A stretch of DNA of 64,000 nt from Glandiceps talaboti (taxonomy: Eukaryota; Hemichordata; Enteropneusta; Spengelidae), in the NCBI RefSeq assembly GCF_964340395.1, contig NC_135568.1, positions 8,442,280-8,506,279 of the forward strand. Direction: 5' to 3'. Both the position numbers and the translations under genes were made by a program. Below the pieces are notes generated by a model, which was not told the DNA's origin, ran no database searches, and saw only the letters and a program-made list of their open reading frames with translations. Shown piece by piece: positions 25,542 to 35,761 of the stretch; positions within the stretch are counted from its first letter, which is position 1, and each line of letters opens with the position of its first letter.

Positions 25542-27129
25542 GCTACAAACAACAGTTGCTCACAAGCTAGTAAAATGAAAAACAAAAACAGTCAAATTTT
25601 AATTTTCTTTTAATAAACTGTTAATGTAATGATAAATTGAAATGGGCGAATTGAGTGGTACAGATTGTTTTTTGTCTGAAAATGCCAGTGTCTTTCATGT
25701 ACACTATTATCTACTGAAATTTGGTTCATTTAATGTGTGAAATTACCTTTACACTGTACTGAAAATATTCTTTGTGACATGACTGTGTATTGGTTTGTGG
25801 TTATCACAATGATATGTAACTTTTTCATGTAAATTCTTACTGGTATTAAATGACAGACAAATATGACAGACAACATTTTACATTTGCAGCTCTTGAAAGT
25901 TAAAAAAAAAAAAAGAGTTGGAAAAGGTTCATCTCAGCCTGCCATCAAAATGTAAAAGATGCACCTGCACTAAAACATACTTGACAAGTATCAAAAACTT
26001 CTGTGCAAGGTATTTTTTCATCCTATAGATATGACTATAATTTTCAACATAAACTTTTAATAACACATTCTAAATATTTCCTAAAATTAGCATATTGGCA
26101 ACGTCTGCTACATGTGAAACAGAAGACAATATTGTCTGTTATGACAATTTTTTTTTGTCAAGCCATTACAGGATCAAATATTTTTTTTTCTGGTCCACCT
26201 GGAAACAATTTTTTTCTCTCAAAATCCTCCATACCCCCCCTCCAGAAATCAAATGGTTCTCCCCTTATCTTTTCCAAATGCAGAAGTAATGCAATTTTTT
26301 TCTCGGTTACCAATTTTGTAACGTGCAGTTCATAACTACATGTCACTGGTACACAACTAACTTGTCAATTTGAAGGATTTTATGATCAGACAATTTTTTG
26401 TCACACATGTATTAATTTGTTAAAACATTTATAGTATTTTTGTTGTTATTGTTGAAAAAGGCTGACCATCTATTAAAAGGTTAATTTACCCATGTGTGAG
26501 CCTGAGGAGTCGGCATGGAGTGAATTTTTTTTTCAGGTAACCCCCCCCCCCCCCATGACCCACATTATTTTTTCAGATACCCCCCCCCCCCACTATGCAT
26601 ATCTCCCCCCCCCCCCCAACAAGTTTTGTGAAAGTAGCCTTCTATCAAAAATGCTTGAAAAAAAACATGGGCTCTTTCCTTACTGTAAGTGGAATTCGTA
26701 ACCGATCTCTCATCAGTGACCTAATCAACATCCCAATCAATCAGATTAAAATCTGATGTGGTAAAAAAACTAGACTAAATCTTTGCTTGATTGCAATGAA
26801 ACACCAAATCTAAACTCTTTTTCACCTATGTTGTTCTAGCAGTGTCACACTGTTGCCCCATGGGTCTCATCAAATATGAATATGTATTAGATGAGCAGTG
26901 CCTGTTCATGACCATTTATGAGAAGTCGCACTATATTTCCTGTAATAAATGAAATGAAATGAAATAAGTATTTAGGAATCATTGATAAGAATTGCTGAAT
27001 TACTATTCATGAATACTATTAGGAAGATATGTAGAAAGTTTCATTAGAATTCAAGGGATGCAGTAGTTTTTAGCATAACTAAACTTAGGCCATATAGGGT
27101 TATAGACATGGTAAAATATTTGTATGTCA

Positions 27130-27171
<42 letters not shown>

Positions 27172-30100
27172 TAAATGAAACCTACATTGGTATTTTGTTG
27201 GGAAATTGTTCAAATGAACTTTGTTACATATTAGCTATCATACAGACTGAATCCATGCTTGTTTATCCTGCAGGGAAGAGAAACAGATATGAAACTTATT
27301 GAAGAATGGGGATATTTGGACAGTGATGTTATAAAGAGAGGACAGGAACTTGAGGAAGAATACAAGACTTTGCAAGAAGTGTGCCCTACTACAAAGCCAG
27401 CTGGTATGTTCATTTGTGACTTTATTTACTAAAGTTCTGATAGGAAATCATGCAATGAAAATTACACAACAAAACTTGGCACAATATAAAATATAAAACA
27501 TTGACATTGATTCCTTCATGATACAACTATAGGTTTTTAGCCCCTCCCCCTTATAATAGCTTAGCCCCTCCCCCTTATAATAGCTTAGCCCCTCCCCTTA
27601 TAATAGCTTAGCCCCCTCCCCCTTATAATAGCTTAGCCCCTCCCCTTATAATAGCTTAGCCCCCTCCCCCTTATAATAGCTTAGCCCCTCCCCCTTATAA
27701 TAGCTTAGCCCCTCCCCCTTATAATAGCTTAGCCCCTCCCCCTTACAATAGCTTAGCCCCTCCCCCTTACAATAGCTTAGCCCCTCCCCCTTACAATAGC
27801 TTAGCCCCTCCCCCTTACAATACCTTAGCCCCTCCCCCTTATAATAGCTTAGCCCCTCCCCCTTATAATAGCTTAGCCCCTCCCCCTTACAATAGCTTAG
27901 CCCCTCCCCCTTACAATAGCTTAGCCCCTCCCCCTTACAATAGCTTAGCCCCCTCCCCCTTACAATAGCTTAGCCCCCTCCCCCTTACAATAGCTTAGCC
28001 CCCTCCCCCTTACAATAGCTTAGCCCCCTCCCCTTACAATAGCTTAGCCCCCTCCCCCTTACAATACCTTAGCCCCCTCCCCCTTACAATACCTTAGCCC
28101 CCTCCCCCTTACAATAGCTTAGCCCCCTCCCCTTACAATAGCTTAGCCCCCTCCCCTTACAATAGCTTAGCCCCTCCCCCTTACAATACCTTAGCCCCTC
28201 CCCCTTACAATAGCTTAGCCCCTCCCCCTTATAATAGCTTAGCCCCCTCCCCCTTACAATACCTTAGCCCCCTCCCCTTACAATAGCTTAGCCCCTCCCC
28301 CTTATAATAGCTTAGCCCCCTCCCCTTACAATAGCTTAGCCCCCTCCCCTTACAATAGCTTAGCCCCTCCCCCTTACAATACCTTAGCCCCTCCCCCTTA
28401 TAATAGCTTAGCCCCCTCCCCCTTACAATAGCTTAGCCCCTCCCCCTTACAATAGCTTAGCCCCTCCCCCTTATAATAGCTTAGCCCCCTCCCCTTACAA
28501 TAGCTTAGCCCCTCCCCCTTACAATACCTTAGCCCCTCCCCCTTATAATAGCTTAGCCCCTCCCCCTTATAATAGCTTAGCCCCCTCCCCCTTACAATAG
28601 CTTAGCCCCCTCCCCTTATAATAGCTTAGCCCCTCCCCCTTACAATAGCTTAGCCCCCTCCCCCTTATAATAGCTTAGCCCCTCCCCCTTTTAATAGCTT
28701 AGCCCCTCCCCCTTACAATAGCTTAGCCCCTCCCCCTTATAATAGCTTAGCCCCTCCCCCTTATAATAGCTTAGCCCCTCCCCCTTATAATAGCTTAGCC
28801 CCTCCCCCTTATAATAGCTTAGCCCCTCCCCCTTATAATACCTTAGCCCCTCCCCCTTACAATAGCTTAGCCCCTCCCCCTTACAATACCTTAGCCCCTC
28901 CCCCTTACAATACCTTAGCCCCTCCCCCTTATAATAGCTTAGCCCCCTCCCCCTTACAATACCTTAGCCCCCTCCCCCTTACAATAGCTTAGCCCCTCCC
29001 CCTTATAATAGCTTAGCCCCTCCCCCTTATAATAGCTTAGCCCCTCCCCCTTATAATACCTTAGCCCCTCCCCCTTACAATAGCTTAGCCCCTCCCCCTT
29101 ACAATACCTTAGCCCCTCCCCCTTACAATACCTTAGCCCCTCCCCCTTATAATAGCTTAGCCCCCTCCCCCTTACAATACCTTAGCCCCCTCCCCCTTAC
29201 AATAGCTTAGCCCCTCCCCCTTACAATACCTTAGCCCCTCCCCCTTATAATAGCTTAGCCCCCTCCCCTTACAATAGCTTAGCCCCCTCCCCCTTACAAT
29301 AGCTTAGCCCCCTCCCCTTACAATAGCTTAGCCCCCTCCCCCTTACAATAGCTTAGCCCCTCCCCCTTACAATAGCTTAGCCCCTCCCCCTTACAATAGC
29401 TTAGCCCCTCCCCCTTACAATACCTTAGCCCCTCCCCCTTACAATAGCTTAGCCCCTCCCCCTTACAATAGCTTAGCCCCCTCCCCCTTACAATACCTTA
29501 GCCCCCTCCCCCTTACAATAGCTTAGCCCCTCCCCCTTATAATAGCTTAGCCCCCTCCCCTTACAATAGCTTAGCCCCCTCCCCTTACAATAGCTTAGCC
29601 CCTCCCCCTTACAATACCTTAGCCCCTCCCCCTTACAATAGCTTAGCCCCTCCCCCTTACAATAGCTTAGCCCCTCCCCCTTACAATACCTTAGCCCCTC
29701 CCCCTTACAATAGCTTAGCCCCTCCCCCTTATAATAGCTTAGCCCCCTCCCCCTTATAATAGCTTAGCCCCTCCCCTTACAATAGCTTAGCCCCTCCCCT
29801 TATAATAGCTTAGCCCCCTCCCCTTACAATAGCTTAGCCCCTCCCCTTATAATAGCTTAGCCCCTCCCCCTTTTAATAGCTTAGCCCCTCCCCCTTATAA
29901 TAGCTTAGCCCCTCCCCCTTATAATAGCTTAGCCCCTCCCCCTTATAATAGCTTAGCCCCTCCCCCTTATAATAGCTTAGCCCCCTCCCCTTATAATAGC
30001 TTAGCCCCCTCCCCTTACAATAGCTACCAAAAGAAATAATATTTATAGCCACTAGCTCTTATACTGATTGCCAACTGTCAAAACAAATCAGATTAAATGT

Positions 30101-32129
30101 AAATAAAATCTGTGAAAGTTTGTTTATTCAATGTTTACTTCCCTGGTTACTATTCCAAAGCACAACTTTATAAGGCAAGATCAAACAGATGATTTCCTTC
30201 AAGAACATAATTAACATTGTGCAAAACTTTTCTATGTCTACGTCATTGTTTGTGCTGTGTTTGAAATACGAGTCTTAACACTTATTTTCCCTAATTGTTC
30301 TTTAATATTACTGGTGCTTGTATAATTGTGTTATTCTCCAATATTTTTCTTCATTCAGCCAGAAAATACTCGTTACTTGTATTTTCATTGACTGAAGAAA
30401 AATATTGGGGAATGATATCTAAAAGTGACCTCTGCTGTTATAAATATACACACATACTTTTAATATTTTCTGTTGTCTTCAATAACAGGATCAACATTTC
30501 CAGTTGACAATGTTGAAATCTGCCAAAAAAAGCTCCCAGCAACATCAGCTGTGAAAAGCATAGTAAGCCGTCTTAATCAGAAAGTTGAAAGTTGTTTCCA
30601 TGGTAATGCAAATATTGTGAGTCAAGGTGACTTGCATGGTTTGGTTGGAGCTGTTCATCGGGCTTACCACAATCATTATCCTCTTGTATTGAGTCCTGAT
30701 ATGATATGGCTGTGTATCATGCAAGGGTTGTCGACACATATTAATGAAAATGCTGAGAGATTAAGAAAGAAGTTCGTTGAGCATGATGGGAAGAAAACGA
30801 TAACAGTCAGACGAGATGATTTCGTGAAAGGTTCAGCCACCAATCCTTGGCCTGAGGTCTTTTCTGAATTCTCTGACAAGATCAAAGATGAAATTGGAGA
30901 GAACACTTACAGTTTGATTACTCCTGATTTCAGTACCACTGGTCCATTGGAGAAGGCAGTCACTGATATTGTCTTAATGGAAGCAATGAAGTCCTTCTTT
31001 GATTACAGAGTTCGCACTTGTTGCGGTATACCTTCTATTACACTGGAAGGTACAACTGAAGACTGGATGGCTATAAGAGACAAGACTGCAAAGTTGGAAC
31101 AGTATGATCTGAAATGGTGGACTGATCATCTCTTACCAGTTTTGGATCAATTTGTCAATGCATCCAAGGGAGAAGTGGATAGGTCTTTCTGGTCAAGTAT
31201 TTATAAGGTATGCTGTTACTGATTTTCCAAATTCACATTATCCTTGTCCAATGTAATTAAACATTTCCAAATAGTTGGCTCTAATTCATTAGCTGGTACT
31301 CTTATAGAAATTGTATTGGTTCTTGTCACTATTTATTCAAAATATGAAAATGTGGTAAATGCAAGTATCTTTGCATAATACTTGATGTGATGTGGCCAGT
31401 TCTCTAGTAAATGAAATTAAAAGGGAATGAGGGGGAGAGCGATTTTATCATTCCATTAGGTTTAGGGGACACATGCACAGAAAAATAACTTTCACCAAGT
31501 TTGCATGATTAATTTGTCAAAATTTGTTTCCCAGAATGTCTCACCCCGATGTACAGGAGGCCACTTCTAAAAACATACAAACCAGATTTGCCAATTTCCA
31601 TAACTCTATTTCAGAGAGGTTTAATAAACAATGCATAACTGGTGATAATGAGTTTCCTAAGCATAACGAAATACAAACAGCTACCATGATAAAATCAAAC
31701 TCATCTTTGATCCGCTTTAAATGACCATCAAAACACTAAACTAATGTTTTCACCATTAAAACAAAAGGTCACCATTACATTTTTGATGTCTTTGTTCTTT
31801 ATGTACAGTATTCTGGTGGATCAGGAGGGCCGTATATATCTGGTTGGATTGCAACTTTGTTTCCATACACCAGCCACACCAAACTAAATACATGGCTCAG
31901 CAGGTGGTCAAGCCGTGAGATGTTTGGAGGAATGACTACAAGTAGCTTTCCCACTGGTTTATCTGCAGCCCCATTCATATGGGAATACTTTGATAAGGAG
32001 TTCAAGATGAAGTTCATCGGTGGTTTCATGGGTTTCTCCCAAGATACAGAATCGTTGGCTCTGAAACCCGAGTTAGGCTGGGCTGTGGTTGAAAACACAA
32101 ATATAAAACATGGACCGCCAATGTTTTAA
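24869..32129 (+). CDS. DUF4419 domain protein, copy A (four exons, 397 aa)
   Basis: Exons: 24,869-24,892 (MAFQRNLQ), 27,274-27,403, 30,489-31,207 and 31,809-32,129 (stop TAA). All introns are GT..AG and the frame is kept, giving 397 residues, the usual size for this family. The DUF4419 hallmarks are HRAYHNHYPLVLSPDMIWLC (about residues 108-127), the helix with FVEHDGKK, the FSTTGPLEKA block, CGIPSITLEGTTEDW (about 230-244), the WWTDHLLPVLDQF block, and in exon 4 GGPYISGWIATLFPY and TGLSAAPFIWEY. The function of the family is unknown; no signal peptide or membrane segment is seen. The start is chosen because the 8-codon exon ends in a good donor and is conserved in copy B. Intron 2 contains the large minisatellite. 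Confidence 0.9.
25311..26638. mobile_element. Foldback element in intron 1 of copy A
   Basis: The left arm (about 25,311-25,500) and the right arm (about 26,446-26,638) are inverted copies. GCTTTCACAAAAACTTGTTG at the left pairs with the AACAAGTTTTGTGAAAG stretch at the right, followed by matching G- or C-runs, and TTTTTCAACAAC pairs with GTTGAAAAAG at the inner ends. In copy B only a right-arm equivalent (about 34,857-35,070) is present. Confidence 0.65.
25494..25541. repeat. (CAA)n microsatellite
   Basis: About 16 units of CAA/AAC at the inner end of the left foldback arm. Confidence 0.95.
27131..27170. repeat. (GT)n microsatellite
   Basis: About 18 GT units just upstream of exon 2 of copy A. 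The matching tract in copy B (35,701-35,777) is longer. Confidence 0.95.
27537..30024. repeat. Large C-rich minisatellite, ~100 units of ~24 bp
   Basis: The unit is CCCCTCCCCC followed by TTATAATAGCTTAG, with variants TTACAATAG and TTACAATACC and one C more or less in the C-runs. About 2.49 kb corresponds to roughly 100 units. Variant order repeats at a higher level: the block near 28,831-29,040 recurs at about 29,049-29,260. It sits in intron 2 of copy A. The complementary strand carries GGGGGAGGGG in every unit. Confidence 0.95.
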
Positions 32130-32770
32130 AGTCTTGTGGCAGAGTAGTTGTCACAAAGAATAACCTGATGCTTAAATAGACACCATTCAGTCTTTTTTCC
32201 ATTGTTAGAGTCATGTTTTCAACAAATACTTGTCATTTCCTATGAGATAAATTGACACTAAACCTCAAGATCAAATCTCCTAGCAGCAGACAGTCTATAA
32301 CTTCAAAGAAAAAACTAAGTCATCAAATGGATAGTCATTAATTACAAATGCAGCTAACATCTTTCAAAACTTATACAAAGATTATAACATATATTCTGTA
32401 CATAATATCCTCCTTTTTGGTGCAACAATTCAATTTTTACAATAACCATTCAATGATGGTAACTATATAAAAAAAACTCTTGTCATCACCCTGGTTATGA
32501 AACTTCTTCATGAAATGATAGTTTTCGATTTGATATCTAAGCCTAGATGCAGTACAATAGTAGCATCGTATTTGACTTCTATATCTGTCAGTCATCACCA
32601 TTGAGAGTTCACAGGTCAAACACTAAAATCTATCTGTTTGTTTAGTATAACATGTATAGTCTACGGAAGTGTAGAATTTATAATATGCAATATCAGAATA
32701 TTGTTTGTCTTTTATTTTAATGTGTGATTTTGTAACATATAGCAATTGCTCCAGAATGATTACGTGTTTG

Positions 32771-32776
32771 AATAAA
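32771..32776 (+). terminator. Candidate polyadenylation signal of copy A
   Basis: AATAAA lies about 640 bp after the stop. The aligned position in copy B reads AATAGA. No nearer canonical hexamer was seen. Confidence 0.35.
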
Positions 32777-32906
32777 TATACTAATACTATTATAAAATTA
32801 TAAACCACACGTGCAAACATATATACATACATACTTATGAACAAACAAACATACATACATACATACATACATACATACTATGTATGTACGTATTATGTAT
32901 GTATAC

Positions 32907-32908
<2 letters not shown>

Positions 32909-32996
<88 letters not shown>
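32909..32996. repeat. (TA)n microsatellite at the end of duplication copy A
   Basis: Almost pure TA tract. It marks the end of homology with copy B, which also ends in a TA tract (39,104-39,241). Confidence 0.95.
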
Positions 32997-32997
<1 letters not shown>

Positions 32998-33000
<3 letters not shown>

Positions 33001-33637
33001 ATAATTTTATTCCGTACTGTAGGCCATGGGCCTTAAATGTACATAACTGAACATAGAATAATGATCATGATTACAGAGGTATGTTCAACATAGCTAAATT
33101 GACAAGTCAGCTTATGTAGAGAGATTTTCTTCCAAAAGCTGTTTACGTATTTTCATGGCAAAGAAAATAAATTTCGCAAGGTTTTGAATGATGAAGGTAT
33201 TTGTTGACTGCATTAATAAGATAAATTTCCAATCATATGCAGGTGAGTAATAAAATTCAGAAATAAACTTAGATCTAACAAGTTTGTACTTGGGGCACAC
33301 AAGTACAAAATGGTACTCGTCCTCAATATCGTTGCACCCAAATGGGCAAATTCTTTCCTCGGGTGGTGTACCAAGATGTCTACCCTTTTCAATAGCAAGG
33401 TCGTGGGTTGACATTCTCAAACGTGATAAAGCATTTCTAAAGTGAGACAGTGGTATGCATTCTAAGTATTTTTCACATGTTAAATGTGTTTTAAATCTAC
33501 AATACATTCGTAATTTAGGTGAAGTGTTTACATCAGAATGCCAATCCTGCATGTGAATATCATGACATCTTTGTTTAAATAGCTGTAGAAAGTACTTGTC
33601 ATTTTCAGTACGTTGCTTTTGCCAAATCTCAGCAAAT

Positions 33638-33638
<1 letters not shown>
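32998..33638 (-). mobile_element. Non-LTR retrotransposon 3' fragment (ORF2 C-terminus)
   Basis: On the minus strand the reading frame enters from the TA tract at 33,639 and ends at 33,112. It reads [20 protein letters not shown], then RLRMSTHDLAIEKGRH, then a zinc-binding ICPFGC...IEDEYHFVLVCPKY. Such Cys-rich tails are typical of the C-terminus of LINE reverse-transcriptase proteins (CR1/L2-like and related). The 3' end has GGAATAAAATTATTATTA before another TA tract. The reverse-transcriptase core is absent, so it is a dead 5'-truncated copy. Confidence 0.8.

Positions 33639-33697
<59 letters not shown>
33639..33697. repeat. (TA)n microsatellite
   Basis: TA tract between the LINE fragment and the hammerhead-bearing segment. 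Confidence 0.95.
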
Positions 33698-33699
<2 letters not shown>

Positions 33700-33733
33700 C
33701 TATTTTTTTTTGGTAGTACTGGAACTCTTTCTT

Positions 33734-33778
33734 GGTTGTAACTCGGAGTTTCACGCATTGTGCGATCATCAGACAACC
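33734..33778 (-). ncRNA. Type I hammerhead ribozyme
   Basis: Read on the minus strand: stem I GGUUGU, core CUGAUGA, stem II CGCA-CAA-UGCG, core GAA, stem III ACU-CCG-AGU, then U as the cleavage nucleotide, then stem I ACAACC. Stem I has six perfect pairs and stem III three, and all conserved core bases (CUGAUGA, GAA, UH) are present. The pair next to the core in stem II is U/U, which may weaken activity. Open stem I with a very short stem III is the form found in Penelope-like retroelements and retrozymes. It lies in a 142-bp segment between two TA tracts. The fold was derived by eye. Confidence 0.75.
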
Positions 33779-33840
33779 TGTCTATTGCGCTCTGCCACTG
33801 CGGTATACAGCACTCTCTTAGCAGATTGATTCTCACCGAG

Positions 33841-33955
<115 letters not shown>

Positions 33956-34106
33956 AAGCTCCGAAGACTATGAGCGAGTCTACTGTTACCTTTATCACAA
34001 ATAGAATGATTGCTTCATAACCAAGACTCACGTAAAAAACAAAGGTACACAGACTACGTCTACCACCTCGGTAACCCGGAAGTAACATTGTGATGACTCA
34101 GCAATG

Positions 34107-34142
34107 TGACGTTGTCGGGTTTATGTTGTGAAGCATGACGTC
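34107..34142 (+). promoter_or_regulatory. CRE-like sites upstream of DUF4419 copy B
   Basis: TGACGT at 34,107-34,112 and TGACGTC at 34,136-34,142. The pair is kept from copy A although the spacer is shorter. Confidence 0.4.
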
Positions 34143-34151
34143 TGATCTAAA

Positions 34152-34158
34152 TATAAAA
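34152..34158 (+). promoter_or_regulatory. TATA box of DUF4419 copy B
   Basis: TATAAAA 80-86 bp before the ATG at 34,238, the same context as copy A. Confidence 0.55.
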
Positions 34159-34237
34159 CACCATACAACTCAGACAAATAAATTGCTGTCAGTGGTATTC
34201 AAACTGGCCAGTTTACTCTTTGAAGGAGAGGGACAAC

Positions 34238-35698
34238 ATGGCTTCTCAACATAACCTACAGGTAGGCAGTTTCTCGGTAAAGGGGTACTTGGTCTGTTTT
34301 AGCTGCAATAATTGTAGTTTTTGATTTCGAGGTTTTCTTCTCCTGTTTTTGTGCCCTTTTTCGTTCCGATGTTTAAACCAAAGCAAACGCAAACATTCTC
34401 GCAAACCAGAGCTGTTTATTTCTTCCGCTACACTTCGAAATAAAAGTGGGGCGGCGCGTTAAGAACCCTTATATGTTGCTACATTTCCCGATTTTGACGG
34501 AATTGGGGTACCTCTGATCACTTCTTCAAGTTCTTGGGTCTTGAAGGCTCCTTTATATAATGATGGTGCTAGGTAATTTAGCAGAAAAATCCGTCCAAAT
34601 TTGCGAATCAGATCTGAATCGCTTCCGTCTATTTGCGTTTGAGGAACCAGGAAGTGGGTATGGCAGCAAATTTCTTTTACTATTGTCAGTCCTGCATCAA
34701 ATTATTTTTTCCAAATGCATAAGTAATTCAATTTTATTTTCTCGGTTACCAATTTTGTAACGTGTGGTTCATACATGTCACTGGTTCACAACTAACTAAC
34801 AGACATTTTTTTGTTACATGTATTAATTTGTTTAAAGAAATTGTGGTATTTGTGTTGTTATTGTTGAAAAAGGCTGACCATCTATTAAAAGGTTAATTTA
34901 TCCATGTGTGAGGAGTCAATTTATTTTTCAGGTAACCCCCCCCCCCATGACCCACATTATTTTTTCAGACACCCCACCCCCCCCCAACACTATGCATATT
35001 GTTTTGAGTACCCCTTAAATCTCCCGAACCCCCCCCCCCCAACAAGTTTTGTTACAGTAGCCTTCTATCATAAATGCTTGGAAAAAACGGAGGGCTTGCT
35101 GATTTCAGCACATTGCAACAATTTTTTTTCCTTCTGTTTGTTGGAACAATTTTTTTCTCGAGCCATAACAGGATCAAATTATTTTTTTTCTACTTCACCT
35201 GTCGACATTTTTTCCCACAATCCTCCACACCCCAGAAATCAAATGGTTCTCCCCTTAGTGTAAGTGGAATTCGTAACCGATCTCTCATTAGTGACCTAAT
35301 CAACATCCCAATTAATCTGATTAAAATCTGATGTGGTAAAAACTAGACTAAATCTTTGCTTGATTGCAATAAAACACCAAATCTAAACTCTTTTTCACCT
35401 AAGTTGTTCTAGCAGTGTCACACTGTTGCCTCATGGGTCTCATCAGATATGAATATGTATTAGATGAGCAGTGCCTGTTCATGACCATTTATGAGAAGTC
35501 GCACTATATTTCCTGTAATAAATGAAATGAAATGAAATAAGTATTTAGGAATCATTGATAAGAATTGCTGAATTACTATTCATGAATACTATTAGGACGA
35601 TATGTAGAAAGTTCATTAGAATTCAAGGGATGCAGTAGTTTTTAGCATAACTACATTTAGCCATATAGGGTTATAGGCATGGTAAAATATTTGTGTGT

Positions 35699-35761
<63 letters not shown>

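Larger units (their letters stand above)
24574..32930 (+). repeat. Segmental duplication, copy A
   Basis: From CGAAGCTCCG at 24,574 to the (TA)n tract that starts near 32,909, the sequence aligns with 33,953-39,110. The shared parts include the promoter, all four exons, most intron flanks and the 3' flank (the phrase ACTATGTATGTAC just before the TA tract). Copy A is longer, mainly because of the minisatellite at 27,537-30,024 and the foldback at 25,311-26,638. Confidence 0.9.

Noticed and set aside
27537-30024. Regular array that might look like a CRISPR array
   Set aside because: No unique spacers; units are contiguous variants of one 24-bp sequence in a eukaryotic intron.
35430-35455. Second hammerhead-like core (CUGAUGAGACCC on the minus strand)
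   Set aside because: No GAAA core and no pairing stems follow.
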